A stretch of 64,000 bases of DNA from Globodera rostochiensis (lineage: Eukaryota > Nematoda > Chromadorea > Rhabditida > Heteroderidae). A program made the position numbers and the translations under genes. Below are positions 12,701 through 25,585 of this stretch, piece by piece. A model generated the notes under the pieces. It saw only the letters and a list, made by a program, of their open reading frames with translations. It was not told the DNA's origin and did no database searches. Every line of letters starts with the position of its first letter. Within the stretch, counting starts at the first letter, position 1. Location of the stretch: assembly GCA_018350325.1 (NCBI GenBank), contig JAEVLN010000027.1, forward strand, positions 496,001-560,000, read 5' to 3'.

Positions 12701-15700
12701 CAGGCAAATTGCCGCCGAACTTTGGCACTCGTCCTTTTTGTCCATCGCCTCAATCAAGTCCACCTGAACACTTACAAATTAGTAAACCCAACCGTAATTG
12801 AATATTTTATACCATTTGTTTCTCAGTCCAAGCAACGGCGGTCGACTGTAATTAAATAACTGCTTAATTTAATTTAATTTCTTATAATTAGGGCCCGGAT
12901 TTTTATGTTATAACTAGGGAGGCAAAAAATATGCACATAAAATCTTGAAATATGCGCATAAAATATGCACCAAAAATTGCAAAATATGCACATAAAATGA
13001 AAAAATATGCACATAAATTTTAAATTCAATATGAAATCTCCCCAAAATTCTTCAAATTCATTCAACACTGGTTAAAATTGCTGATGAGATACATTTCCTT
13101 AATCTTCAAGTGTTTTGGCGATTTTTTTGAACTTTTGTGACTATTTTGGCATTTTTGGCGACTTTTTTGAACTTTTGTGACTATTTTGCGCTTTTTTCAA
13201 AAAATTTATTAAGAAAAATGAAAAAAATCAAATTTTTCTTGCCAAGATCACAAATTTTTTGCAAAATGCCAAAATATGCACATAAAATGAAAAAAATATG
13301 CACATAAATAGCGAAATATGCACAAATATGCACATAAATAGCGAAATATGCACAAATATGCAAATATGCACATAAATCGCGAAATATGCAAAAATATGCA
13401 AAATATGCACATGGAAATGCGTTCTAGAAGCTTCAAACCAAGCCAAAAACACGTTTTTCGTGCGTTTCAGACCGTTCCCAGTTCAGGAAAAAAATATGCA
13501 TGTGCATATTTTTTGCTGCCTTAGTTATAACTAGGGCTGGGATTTTTATGTTATAACATATTTTTTTCGTGGATTCCTTACCATAAGAGAAGCCCAAAAA
13601 TAATATTTGTTTTGAAAAATTTTTGAATTAGGGCGACTTTTTAGCACATATCAAAACATATTTTGGGGGTATTTTTTAGCACATATTTACTGACATATTT
13701 TAAGCTTTTTCAGAGTTTTAGCACATATTTCGCCATTTTTTCAAAAATTTCTTAACAAAAATGCAATAAAAACGAAAAATACACCCCTAAGGATCGATTT
13801 TTTAAAAATTTTCAAAAAATGCACCCCTAAAAATTGACTTTTTCTTGGACCAAAAATCCACCCACAAAGATCGACATTTTCCCAAAATTTTTTTTACTTT
13901 GATATTTTTATAAAATTTTCCAAATGTGAAAAATATTATATTTACAACTGTAGGAGCAAAAAATAAAGAGAGATGAATTTTGAAGGTTTTTATGCATAAA
14001 CTGACTAGATTTTGGCCATTTTTGGCACATATTTTAGCACATATTTTGGGATTTTTTTGGGTTTTTAGCACATATAAATCCGGGCCCTACTTATAATACA
14101 AAAAATGCCAAAAAAGAATTATTAAAAATAAGTTCTATTGTAATATTTACAAATTCTCAAAAAGCCCACCGACTGACAGCACTTAAACTCGTAGCCAACG
14201 TCACAACATCCGTCCGCCTTCCATCCCTCCTTTCGAATACAATTACCCCACCCGCAGGGGCATTCTGCACTTTTCTCTTGGCACTCAAAATAATAATAAT
14301 AAAAAACTTTATATAGAAAGTTCAAACCGTAAGTTCGGGCGGGGGCTAAAAAAGAAATTTTGATTTATAATTATTTTTATCAAAATAAAAATTAATAAAA
14401 CTCTGATAGAAATTAAAAATTCTCAATTTTTGCTAATGTACAGTACATCTCTGTTAATGATGCTCGAGACTTGGACTTTGCCGAGGCTTAAGATCGAGAA
14501 CCCCGAGCATTATATGTATATGTTATGGGGGTTTTTTCCAAAATTCCCGTATTTCGAATTTCATATTAGGGTGGGTACCGGGGGGGGGGGATCCCGGTTA
14601 AACCGGGGACGGGGAGTGGACGGACAAACCGGGAATCCCTGTTTTCGGGGATGGGCAAATAAATCCATTTTTAGGGGTGCATTTATGAAAATTTTAAAAA
14701 TCAAAATTTTTGTTAAACTTAAAATGCACCCTGGAGGATGCCCGTGCCGGATTACCGGCAAGCTTTGTTAAGAAAAATGAAGCAAAAATTGATGAATTTT
14801 TTCGAAAGTTATTTTTTGCGGGCATTTTAATTAAAATATTTATTTATAAAAAATAACAAAGGGAGAGAGCGCATATGTGTGCTTCGTGATAACGATAAAA
14901 TCTAAAAGTTTGCAAAATATTTTTGAAAATTTTTGACCACAAAGTGCTATTTCTTTGTCATCTCAAACCAAGAAAGAAATGTTCACCGTGCCATCTTTAG
15001 GGCTGCATCATCCCCGTCCACGGCGGGGATGAGGACCGGGGATCCCCGTTTTTGGGGATGGCAAACCGGGGAACGGGGATGAGAATGGCCGGTGATCCCC
15101 GTTTTCCCCGTCCCCCCCCCCCCCCCGGACCCCCAAATTCGAAGATTTGCTTGCAACCAAAATCTTAAATTTCGGTTTCATGATCTCAAAAAATAATGCG
15201 GATATGCACGGATCTGTCGGATAGCTTTGCTTATGTCTGATATAAACCGTAATCCCCCCGCCCCCCCCCCCCCACCTTCTCGCAACATTTAAACGTGTAG
15301 CCCTCCCCGCAGCAAGCGTCGCCTGTCCACCCCACAAATCTCACGCAACTGCCCCAATGACCGTCTTCAGAAATGCCGTCGTCTGATTCGTCGTCGTACT
15401 TAGTGCAATTACAATCATCAGTTTTGTTTTTGCACTTTTCATCTATTTGGAAAGCAACAGGCGCCAGCTATAAAATTATTTAAATAAATCTTTTATTGAA
15501 ATTCAAACCGTGGTCGGCGGTTTCGGCTAAAAAAGTTGAATTAGTGTTTTAATTAGAGACCGGAAAGTTGGACCAATTGCCATATCGCTAATTAGAATCA
15601 CCACAACCCACTAACCGTTTCGCAGCACTTCCATGTGTAGCCGTCCTGACAACAAAAGTCGGCTAGTTTGCCCGGCGTTTCAATGCAATTTGCATAACCA

Positions 15701-15843
15701 CACCCGCAGGTTGTGGGAAGTTTGCAAGCCAATATTTGCGCTTTCTCCAACCCGTACTTAATAAGATCAAGGGCAGGAGAAAGCGAAGCCGTCACACCGC
15801 CCAGCAAGCAGATAAAAAGGGAGAATTGGTACAAGCCGACCAT
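6716..15843 (-). CDS. Secreted cysteine-rich multi-module protein, left palindrome copy
   Basis: Eleven exons: 15616-15843, 15276-15467, 14170-14283, 12813-12845, 12605-12763, 9265-9291, 9032-9211, 7752-7766, 7413-7439, 6808-6856 and 6716-6762. Phases match throughout, giving about 356 residues. The N-terminus (LYQFSLFICLLGGVTA) is a signal peptide. Repeated modules end in a shared pattern: two adjacent cysteines, a short spacer with GY or a glycine turn, then a second CC pair (CCQDGYTWKCC, CCGEGYTFKCC, CCDVGYEFKCC). A fourth cysteine module (DECQSSAAICLC) and a fifth (CVWNEGFSGTECC) follow. The last two exons encode a hydrophobic tail (LALLLMQIVHLMAQ) that could be a GPI-attachment signal or membrane anchor. 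I do not recognise the family; an extracellular or surface role is inferred only from the layout. Exons 2-11 have the same lengths as in the right-hand copy; only exon 1 differs. Confidence 0.75.
7454..7636 (-). CDS. Small ORF inside intron 8 of the left cysteine-rich gene
   Basis: A 60-codon ORF with ATG and stop, ending KELLYRIINN. It lies wholly in the intron between exons 8 and 9 and has a full-length counterpart at 19939-20121. Length, start and stop are kept, but many of the base differences change the amino acid, so coding constraint is not shown. Function unknown; it may be chance. Confidence 0.3.
   Translation of the reverse strand: MGHNSLTIPIKKLIRHSAKCKNQPELHVSTERQLSFNDIETHCALTAYWVKELLYRIINN
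7852..8859. mobile_element. hAT-like non-autonomous element, TSD GTGTCTAC
   Basis: Ends are CAGGGATGCGAATCG on the left and the inverted CAGGGATGGAAATCGCG on the right. GTGTCTAC flanks both sides exactly (7844-7851 and 8860-8867). The interior repeats GATCGCCGATCGCGG-type palindromic motifs near both ends. No transposase is encoded. It sits in intron 7 of the left cysteine-rich gene. Confidence 0.85.
9419..9946 (-). CDS. Hypothetical protein ORF in intron 5 of the left cysteine-rich gene
   Basis: A 175-codon ORF. The C-terminal 125 residues (from about VFIARKIKVLVDF to FGLGYERV) read like a compact globular domain with even use of charged and hydrophobic residues; the first 45 codons fall in repetitive ACCAGAATTCTG sequence and are probably not coding. 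It has no counterpart in the right palindrome arm, so it arrived with inserted DNA. I do not recognise the family. It could be a fragment of a transposon or of a captured gene. The start codon is uncertain. Confidence 0.45.
   Translation of the reverse strand: MIFSGFFSKKIRKQNSGHLFKNQKTEFWCPKLPEILINQNRTEHIPGSHTVFIARKIKVLVDFTRPKNVYASQKIFIELDKALEMRQIIYQSIFRIEPTNEHESIKIFAGKLIVEPGTRRDLVSKLVGKFCFHTNPSTKLEVVIPNALQERVILNQIIGNTNLSLTRFGLGYERV
10200..10224. repeat. Dispersed palindromic core GGCGGCGCCTATCGGCACCGCCG (one copy)
   Basis: A GC-rich near-palindrome, usually next to an AT-rich arm (AACAAATTGAGTCAAAAATT) and a long C or G run. Other clear copies are near 8281, 10591, 20995, 21119, 24506, 38491, 44745, 50509, 50752, 59645 and 59796. 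Several lie inside elements with 8-bp target duplications, so the core travels with mobile elements. Confidence 0.75.
10386..12090. mobile_element. hAT-like element with CAGTGTTTTG ends
   Basis: The left end is CAGTGTTTTGGTGTTCC and the inverted right end CAGTGTTTTGCGGTTCC. Flanks TTGTGCAC (10378-10385) and GTGTGCAC (12091-12098) match in 7 of 8 bases. There is no transposase ORF. It carries a tRNA-like segment near its right end and lies in intron 5 of the left cysteine-rich gene. Confidence 0.65.
11940..12008 (-). other. tRNA-like sequence with pol III A and B boxes
   Basis: The minus strand shows TGGCCTAGTGG (A-box-like), then GTTAAC in the position of an anticodon loop and GGTTCGAATCC (B box), spaced as in a tRNA gene. 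The acceptor ends do not pair convincingly, so it is better read as a tRNA-derived (SINE-like) promoter than as a working tRNA gene. Confidence 0.5.
12190..12413. repeat. Fold-back element with GGAAAATTGGTCACC units
   Basis: The left end has three copies of GGAAAATTGGTCACC (12197-12252) and the right end two inverted copies (12373-12405). A-rich flanks (AAAAAAAC, AAAAAACC) may be an imperfect 8-bp target duplication. The loop has no gene. Confidence 0.6.
12889..14089. mobile_element. hAT-like element with TAGGGCCCGGAT ends, TSD CTTATAAT
   Basis: The left end TAGGGCCCGGATTT is mirrored by AAATCCGGGCCCTA on the right. CTTATAAT flanks both sides exactly (12881-12888, 14090-14097). The equivalent intron of the right-hand gene copy (near 19098-19105) has the target once and no insert. 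Contains a nested element (12915-13523). Confidence 0.95.
12915..13523. mobile_element. Nested hAT-like element rich in AAATATGCACAT, TSD GTTATAAC
   Basis: The left end TAGGGAGGCAAAAAATATGC is mirrored by GCATATTTTTTGCTGCCTTA. GTTATAAC flanks both sides exactly (12907-12914, 13524-13531). The interior holds tandem GCACATAAATAGCGAAATAT units, which create spurious reading frames. A related, disrupted copy is at 27.27-27.66 kb. Confidence 0.9.
14567..15130. repeat. GGGGATCCCCGTTTT-type repeat blocks in intron 2 of the left gene
   Basis: Two blocks (14567-14660 and 15008-15130) repeat GGGGAT, ACCGGGGAC and CCCCGTTTTTGGGGAT motifs with long G or C runs. They match the 17432-17622 element. They account for most of the extra length of this intron relative to the right-hand copy (992 against 302 bases). 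Confidence 0.6.
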
Positions 15844-16199
15844 TTAAAATCTAAGTAAGAAAATCAAAATCGGAAATAAATTTTGCTTTAAATCCAAACC
15901 CAAGCATAAACTTTTCCCATTGTTCCGAAAGTGTTACGAGAGAGATGCATTGGCAAATGGGCGGAACGATTCAAAAAAAGAGAAATTTTGTGAAAGCAGC
16001 CAATGGAAGAAGCCCAAATCATCACTTTACCAAAAAGCCATCATTTGCAGGGGAAGGGGACCGATTGGAATTTCTGTTAAAATAAATTATTCATCCGTTT
16101 CCGACAACCCTGGGAACGCGGGGGAAATTTTTGCGGGGCGATGGAGTGAAATGAAAAGCTTTCCAATGGACCAAAACTGATTAATCATCATCATTCTGT

Positions 16200-16845
16200 G
16201 CGGTTTTGATTTTTGCGATGGAAAAAATCTGATTGCTTTCGGTGATCAGGAAAAAAATAATCAGGATTTAAATTTTGCGCATGTAGAATTCGACACTCGG
16301 GCTTTTTTAAAAAAGCATGTTCCAGTGACTCATTTTCCGGTATGGTATTTTCCGACCACGGACCGGGACTGGTCTGGAAAATTCCCTGGTATTGAAATTT
16401 GACAAATTTTCTTAACTAAATCGTAAATTTTTTTTCTTTTGAACATAAAATTTGTAGTTTTTCGAAAAATATCGGTTCGAGTCTTAAAAATTCTCGCTTT
16501 TGAGTCTTGGTAAATTTAATTCTCAATGGAGTAGGAAGCGATCGGGATTTTTGGTAAAACCGGCGAAAGCCAGGAACGGGATCGGGACCAGCATGTTGAA
16601 GCGGGACCGTGTCGGGATTAACCAGGATTGAAAATGGGGTCTTTTTGCTAATACGGGCCGCCGCATTTCCAGAAGGGGGGGGGGGGTCGGCGGTGCCACC
16701 GAGAAAAAAAGAAAGTTTACAAAACAAATGCCAAAATTGTTCAAACTAATCGTATGCTAATCAGCAGAAAAACGATGTTTTTTATATATTTTTTGATCAA
16801 ACTCAGTCACTTTTTTTTCGTTGAGCTCCATCAAAACCACACAGA
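16200..16845. other. Spacer at the centre of the palindrome
   Basis: The bases between the mirrored arms. No gene is supported. It includes a partial copy of the GGCGGTGCC repeat after a G run (16676-16700). The two divergent genes start about 0.7 and 1.1 kb from its edges, so any shared promoter lies in the mirrored blocks on either side. Confidence 0.5.
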
Positions 16846-17431
16846 ATGATTGATGATTAATCAGTTTTGGTCCATTGGAAAGCTCTTCATTTCACTCCAT
16901 CGCCCCGCAAAAATTTCCCACGCACTTCCCCAGGGTTGTCGGAAACGGATGAATAATTATTTTAACAGAAATTCCAATCCGTCCCCCCCCCCTGAAAATG
17001 GATGGGTTTTTGGTAAAGTGATGATTTGGGCTTCTTCCATTGGCTGCCTTCACAAAATTTCTCTTTTTGTGAAACGTTCCGCCCATTTGCCATCGCATAA
17101 ATAACAGGCCACTGAATTTCTATCCCGTCATTCGATACCCTCGATAAGCCTAAATCCTTCTGCCAACTCTCTGCTTCCTCGTTTTGCACCAAAAACCCGA
17201 TACAACCGTCGTAAAAACAGAGGTGGGTGGGTTCATTAATTAATGTTAATTAATTAAAAGAGAGTAAAACACAATTGGAATCAAATTTTGCTGGGGATAT
17301 TGTATCAGAAAAAGATTTAGTTTTGCATTTGGCTACCGAATTTTTGTTTGGTCCCATTTTATCCTCGATAACCATCATCTGCTAGCCTTTTGATGGAGTA
17401 TTTTGCATTTACGGCAAATGTGCATTTGAAG

Positions 17432-17622
17432 TGGGGTTGCAGCCGGTGGGGGGGGGGGGGGGGGGATCCCCGGTCAAACCGGGGACGGGGATACCGGGGA
17501 CGGACAAACCGGGGAGCCCCGTTTTTGGGGATGGGCAAACCGGCGAACGGGGACGGAGATGAGAATGGCCGGGGATCCCCGGTTTTCCCGTGTCCCACCC
17601 CCCTCCCCCGGCTACAACCCTA
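17432..17622. mobile_element. Short hAT-like MITE, TSD ATTTGAAG
   Basis: Ends are TGGGGTTGCAGCCGG and the inverted TAGGGTTGTAGCCGG, flanked exactly by ATTTGAAG (17424-17431, 17623-17630). The interior is GGGGATCCCC-rich with a very long G run. It ends 40 bases before the start codon of the right-hand cysteine-rich gene and may sit in its promoter or 5' UTR. Confidence 0.85.
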
Positions 17623-17661
17623 ATTTGAAGTGTTTGGTTGAAATTTCATTTTAGATTTGAA

Positions 17662-20417
17662 ATGTTCGGTTTGTTCCAATCTCTCATTTTCATTTTCTTG
17701 CTGGCCGTTGTGTGCGTGAGCGGCGCCGGTCGCAGTAAAAGCGGCGGTCGCAGTAAAAGCGCTGATCGCAACAAAAAGCCGGGTCGTTTCAATGCGAGTC
17801 GCGCGTTGACCTTTGTTAAGAAACATAAAGACGACATTATTGACGCTGTCAAATTCGGATTTGACAAAGCGACCAAATTGGCTTGTCAATTTCCCGAAGC
17901 ACGCTGCAAAAACTGTAATTATGCAAATTGCATTGAAACGGAAAATGCAAAAGCCGATGCTTGTTGTCAGGACGGCTACATAATGAAGTGCTGCGAAAAG
18001 GTAGTGAAAGTTTGTGGTGATAATAAAAAATGCAAAATTAAAATGATTAAATGCCAATATGACGAGTATTTATTGTCTTGTAATGATTGTGCCCAGAAAG
18101 TTTTTTTAAGATGACGTTGGCTTATTTTGGAGTTCAAACATTCAATGGCTATTCCAGATTAAAACCAAAGCTTTGCGTCATTTAATGACTAATTTTTGAA
18201 ATTCATTCAATCTTTTTTAATAGAATAATTGGTTCAAAATTTATAGTAATTTTAATCAAACGCATTTTTAAAGACCCTAATAAGCGAGAAATGTTAATTG
18301 CGATCTGTGCTCCTCCCATTAAAGATTATACCACTAATTACTTTTTTTAGCCTCTACCGCCGACTACGGTTTGAATTTCAGTAAAATATTTTTTTATTAT
18401 TTTTTTAGTTGGCACCTTTTGAATTCAAACTCGAGGGACATTGCAAAAACAAATTTGAAGAATGTACCTGCACTACGTACGATTCCGATTCGCACAATCA
18501 CACTGCTGACGATGGCCATTGGGGCAGTTGCATGGAATTTGAGGGGTGGAAAGGCGACTCTTGCTGCGGGGAGGGCTATACGTTTAAATGTTGCGAGAAG
18601 GTGGGGGGGGGGGGGCTTATGATTTATATAACATATGATGCTCGGGATTCTCGATCCGGGTCCGGTCGTTACGGCGTTGATCGTTTGTATGTTGAATCTT
18701 TGATCAAAACTTTTTTGTTTAAAAGTCGAACTTGCCGGCGCCGAAACGATCGGTGCCGTATTTTTTCCAGCAGAGTTTTGTTAATTTAATTTTAATTAAT
18801 CCTTAATTTAATTTATAAATAAGAGAAATTTGTTTTTTAGCCTCCGACATTGATTACGGTTTGAACTTTCTATATAAAGTTTTTTATTATTATTATTTTA
18901 AGTGCGAAGAGAAAAGTGCAGAATGCCCCTGCGGGTGGGGTAATTGTATTCGAAAGGAGGGATGGAAGGCGGACGGATGTTGTGACGTTGGCTACGAGTT
19001 TAAGTGCTGTCAGTCGGTGGGCTTTTTGAGAATTTTTTTTTTTTGTAAATCTTACAATGGAACTTATTTTTAATAATTCTTTTTTGGCATTTTTTGTATT
19101 ATAAGAATATAAATTAAATTAATAAGTTATTTAATTACAGTCGACAACCGTTGCTTGGACTGAGAAACAAATGGTATAAAATATTCAATTACGGTTGGGT
19201 TTACTAATTTGTAAGTGTTCAGGTGGACTTGATTGAGGCGATGGACAAAAAGGACGAGTGCCAAAGTTCGGCGGCAATTTGCCTGTGCGGCTTTGACGCT
19301 TTTGACCGAGTGGACAAGCGAATCGCGGGCATGTGCTGCGACGGAGGCACGTGCCTTTGCTGCTCCACCGTCTTCTTCACGGTCAAAAGAATTAAAAGTC
19401 TATAATTATTATAAAATGGAAATTTTTTAATTAATTAATAATAATTAAAATTGACTAATATTTTGTTTGTTTTAGGATCCGGCGCTTAAACAGATTCCAA
19501 AGGTAAAAGTTGCACTTATTGGCTCATATTTGTGTTCTTTGCATTCTTTTTTAAGGTGATGCGCGACCATTCGGAATCGAAGCAGTGCAAGAAACGTTTG
19601 CCGTGCGGGAGTGATGAAGATTCGCCATTGGAATGTGCCGGGCATTTTGCGTGCCATTCCTACTGCGTTTGGAATGAAGGCTTTTCTGCCTCGGACTGTT
19701 GTTCTGAAAACTACACGCTCCGCTGTTGGAATCAGGTACAGTCAAACTCTCGCAAAATTTAAATGTAAATCATCATTTTGTTTTAAAAACTTAAAATTTT
19801 GTCTTTTTAGGCTCCGCGTCCAGTGGTAAATGATACGTCATTTACATCATTTGAAGTTTTTTGCGGCTTATTTGTTCAACTAAATTTACATGCCCAAAGT
19901 TTAATTAATTTGAGGAAATATTTTGAAAATAAGCTAAAATGGGCCCTATTTCTCTAAAAACTCCCATTAAGAAACTGATTCGTCATTCTGCAAAATGCAG
20001 GAACAAATCGGAGATTCATGTCTCAAAGGGCAGGCAACTCTCTTTCAATGACATCGAGTCCTATTGCGCTTTGACTGCTTATTGGGTAAAAGAATTATTG
20101 TACAGAATTATTAATAATTAATTATTTAAATTTAGGTGCCATCGGTTTTTGAAGCCGCTTTGGTAAGATTTGTTGTGTTTATTTTGGAGTGAGTGACTCC
20201 AAACAAAAAATTTGTTTTACAAACTTTTGTCGGCCATGAAATTCAAAAATTAAATTCTTTTAGGGTCTCAATTCGGTGATTGGACCCGCGGCGCCCTCGG
20301 CATTTGCCTTTGGTATTTATTGCCACCAATTTAAATGCTTTTGTCTTTTAATTTGTTATTAACTTTTTAGTGTTGGCACTTTTGCTGATGCAATTTGTCC
20401 ATCTGATGGCGCAGTGA
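17662..20417 (+). CDS. Secreted cysteine-rich multi-module protein, right palindrome copy
   Basis: Eleven exons: 17662-18000, 18409-18600, 18903-19016, 19141-19173, 19223-19381, 19476-19502, 19556-19735, 19811-19825, 20136-20162, 20264-20312 and 20371-20417. The total of 1182 bases is in phase throughout, 393 residues. The signal peptide is LIFIFLLAVVCVSGA. A basic linker (two GGRSKSA-like repeats) precedes module 1 (CKNCNYANC...CCQDGYIMKCC). Module 2 has WGSC...CCGEGYTFKCC, module 3 CPCGWGNC...CCDVGYEFKCC, module 4 CLCGFDAF...MCCDGGTCLCC, module 5 CVWNEGFSASDCC. The tail (FAFVLALLLMQFVHLMAQ) is hydrophobic, like a GPI signal. Exon 1 continues as an open frame to 18114, so an alternative short secreted form is possible. 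Family not recognised. The compact introns make this the better reference copy. It is transcribed divergently from its mirror copy. Confidence 0.8.
19939..20121 (+). CDS. Small ORF inside intron 8 of the right cysteine-rich gene
   Basis: A 60-codon ORF from ATG to stop, counterpart of 7454-7636. The middle (PIKKLIRHSAKC) and end (ALTAYWVKELLYRIINN) are identical in the two copies, while the region around residues 22-32 differs at most positions. Possibly an intron-nested gene, possibly chance. No function is proposed. Confidence 0.3.
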   Translation: MGPISLKTPIKKLIRHSAKCRNKSEIHVSKGRQLSFNDIESYCALTAYWVKELLYRIINN

Positions 20418-20500
20418 GAAGAAATGATGCCCCGTGAAGGCCTTCTGACATCAACCCAAAATTCCCAACCCCCCCCCCCCACCTGTCAAATTGCATTATA

Positions 20501-22777
20501 AAATAGTTGATAAAAATAATTTTAATTTATTCTACATGAACTGATTTTTTGACGGGTCTGACACCGTGATTTTATCGAATTTTATTACAATGAGAGGCCT
20601 TACCTGCGCGTTGATAAATTTTTAACGACAAATGGGAAATATATTTAATTAAACAATCAAAAATTACACCCCTAAGAACGGGATTTTTGGAGGATTGGAA
20701 TGCGGTTTGGTTGTGCTGTAATGGTGAGTGGTTGGTGCGGGGAGTAAGTGTGGGTGGGGGTTCAGATCCCCGATTATGTCAGTGATTATTTCTTATTTTC
20801 TCTACAGTTACGGTGGTTAAATAATTTTTAAAAATTCTTTTTAACTTTTTCCAATTAAAAAACAAACATTTTAGATGACAATTCACAAGCTTTTCAGGAC
20901 GAAATCAAAAAACATTTTTGGGATTTTGTTTTGCATTTTCATTTTTGGAGCGATTTTCTTAACAAATCTTGTTAAGTTTTTTTAAAAAATTCTTCCGGCG
21001 GCGCCTATCGGCGCCGCCGAACCCTTACCACTCCTAATAAGCTTCAAAAATTGCCGAATTTTTTAAAATTTTGGTTGCAAATCCTTAACAAATTGAGTCG
21101 AAAATTTCAAAATTTTCTCCGGCGGCGCCTATCGGCACCGCCGACCCCCCCCCCACCCAAAAGCCTAAAATAGATTTAGAAGGCCGCTGAAAAAAAGACA
21201 TCCTTCAAAATTTTAAAAAATAATTACTGTTAAATTTCAAAAAATATTTATTAAATAAATAATTTTTAAAAAAAAATAATTTTTTTATTTTATTTGAAAA
21301 TTTTTCCGTTTTCCGTTCCGTTGTTTTTGGCCCTTTTTCCGTTTTACGTTTTCCGTTAAAAAAATATTTCCGTTTTTCCGTTTTTTGAAAATAAATTTCC
21401 GCCCATCCCTGATCCCCGCCAGGCAGCTAGCCCCTGCTGCTGCAAGCTGCCCCCGGGTCGGTTTCACTCGCTCGATGATCACAGGGACTGTGCGACGACG
21501 CATTTTCCATCCGCCGCCGTTTTCGCTTCGTTCTTTGTCTATTGCCCCCCCCCCCCCCCCCCCGGCGTTTCCTCTCGTTCGTCTCGTCTTCCATCCCATC
21601 GCTTCGCTGCTACTCGCCCTTCCCCCACTTCCATTTCCTTCTCATTTCTTCCATCAATGGACGGGGACAGGGGGGGGGGGGGTTGATGATGGTGTGTGTA
21701 TTGCGGATTGTTGAAGAGGGGTGGGGGTGGGGGTGGATGAATTTGGATGCTCCGTCCCCCCGCCCCCCCCCCCCCCCTACCATTCTGGATCGATTTCAAC
21801 GAGCAATCCTTTCACCTCCCACTTCCCACCACCACCCTATCCATTCTATTCCTTCATACAATGTAGACCATATTTATGCACACACATACAAAGGAAAATA
21901 TGTCAGCAGAAGGACTCTTTGTTCCCGACAAATCGGGGTGGTCCCCCGTTGGGGCCGGTATACGCAGCTGGTAAATTATTAAAAAAATTCGACAGTTTAG
22001 GCCTTTTGTCCATGACACCAGAGACGAAGTCCGAATTCCGTTCCAAATAATTGGAATACGGTCGATTCTCAAAAAAAAAATCGAACGGGGATTCCGTTGA
22101 GACTAAAAAAATCGGAATTTTTGGTGACAAAAAATTATTTAAAGTCGGCGGCGCTCTATTGGGTCCCCCTCTTGTTTTTTTCTCAAATTTCATTTCGGGA
22201 GGGGGGGGGGGGGGGGGGAATTTCCCCCCTTTTGACTAGCCTAATGTAATTTTGACAGTTGCCCGTTTACCATTCATTCAGTGCCGTCCGTTCTCGACAT
22301 AAACGATTCCAGAAATTGACAATATTCCCTTGTTGCTGTATTTAATTGGGTAGTGTCGTTCTCGGTTCCCGAAAATTGTCAGGTATCCGCCGGAGATCTG
22401 ATCGAAATTGTCGGCTCCTTCCCTCCTTCCCTACCCCCCGGCCAGGGGTTGTCCAAAAATTGGGGTTTCCCTCAGCAGATGGAGGTTGGAGCTTCATGTT
22501 CAATTTGACGACCTTTTCTTGTTGTGAAAGACCTGATAAGGGAAATCCAAATTAAGTAAAAACGATCGGATTTAGGACGGAGTAATCGTTAATACGTGCG
22601 TGTTGAATGATTTGGAGTCCAAAATGGTTTTCGAAAGAATTTTGAATTTTCCAAATTGTCGATTTTTCGAGGAACAATTTTATTTTGACAAAACTTTAGT
22701 GTGTGTCGTCACTTTATAGAGGCAAACATTCATAAATTTTATTGTTTATCGGCGTACATTTTAAACATCGAACAAAA
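20501..22777. other. Gene-free interval upstream of rab-11
   Basis: No gene is supported. It holds two GGCGGCGCC palindromic repeats (20995-21020 and 21119-21144) and a C/G-rich tract with several runs of 10-18 C or G (21545-21775, 22200-22220). A pol III B-box-like GGTTCAGATCC lies near 20761. The last few hundred bases before 22778 should contain the rab-11 promoter, but no defined element was recognised. Confidence 0.45.

Positions 22778-25585
<2,808 letters not shown>

Larger units (their letters stand above)
6640..20500. repeat. Large imperfect palindrome (inverted duplication)
   Basis: The left arm is about 6640-16200 and the right arm about 16845-20500, with the centre near 16.5 kb. 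Matching landmarks in inverted order include the 3' flank (6650-6720 against 20400-20490), all eleven exons of the two cysteine-rich genes, and the spacer block 15930-16200 against 16845-17100. The left arm is about 6 kb longer because of mobile-element insertions. Confidence 0.9.

Noticed and set aside
21385..21982. Proline- or serine-rich frames of 100-146 codons
   Set aside because: They arise from C and G runs; frames overlap on both strands and no splice context or homology is visible.
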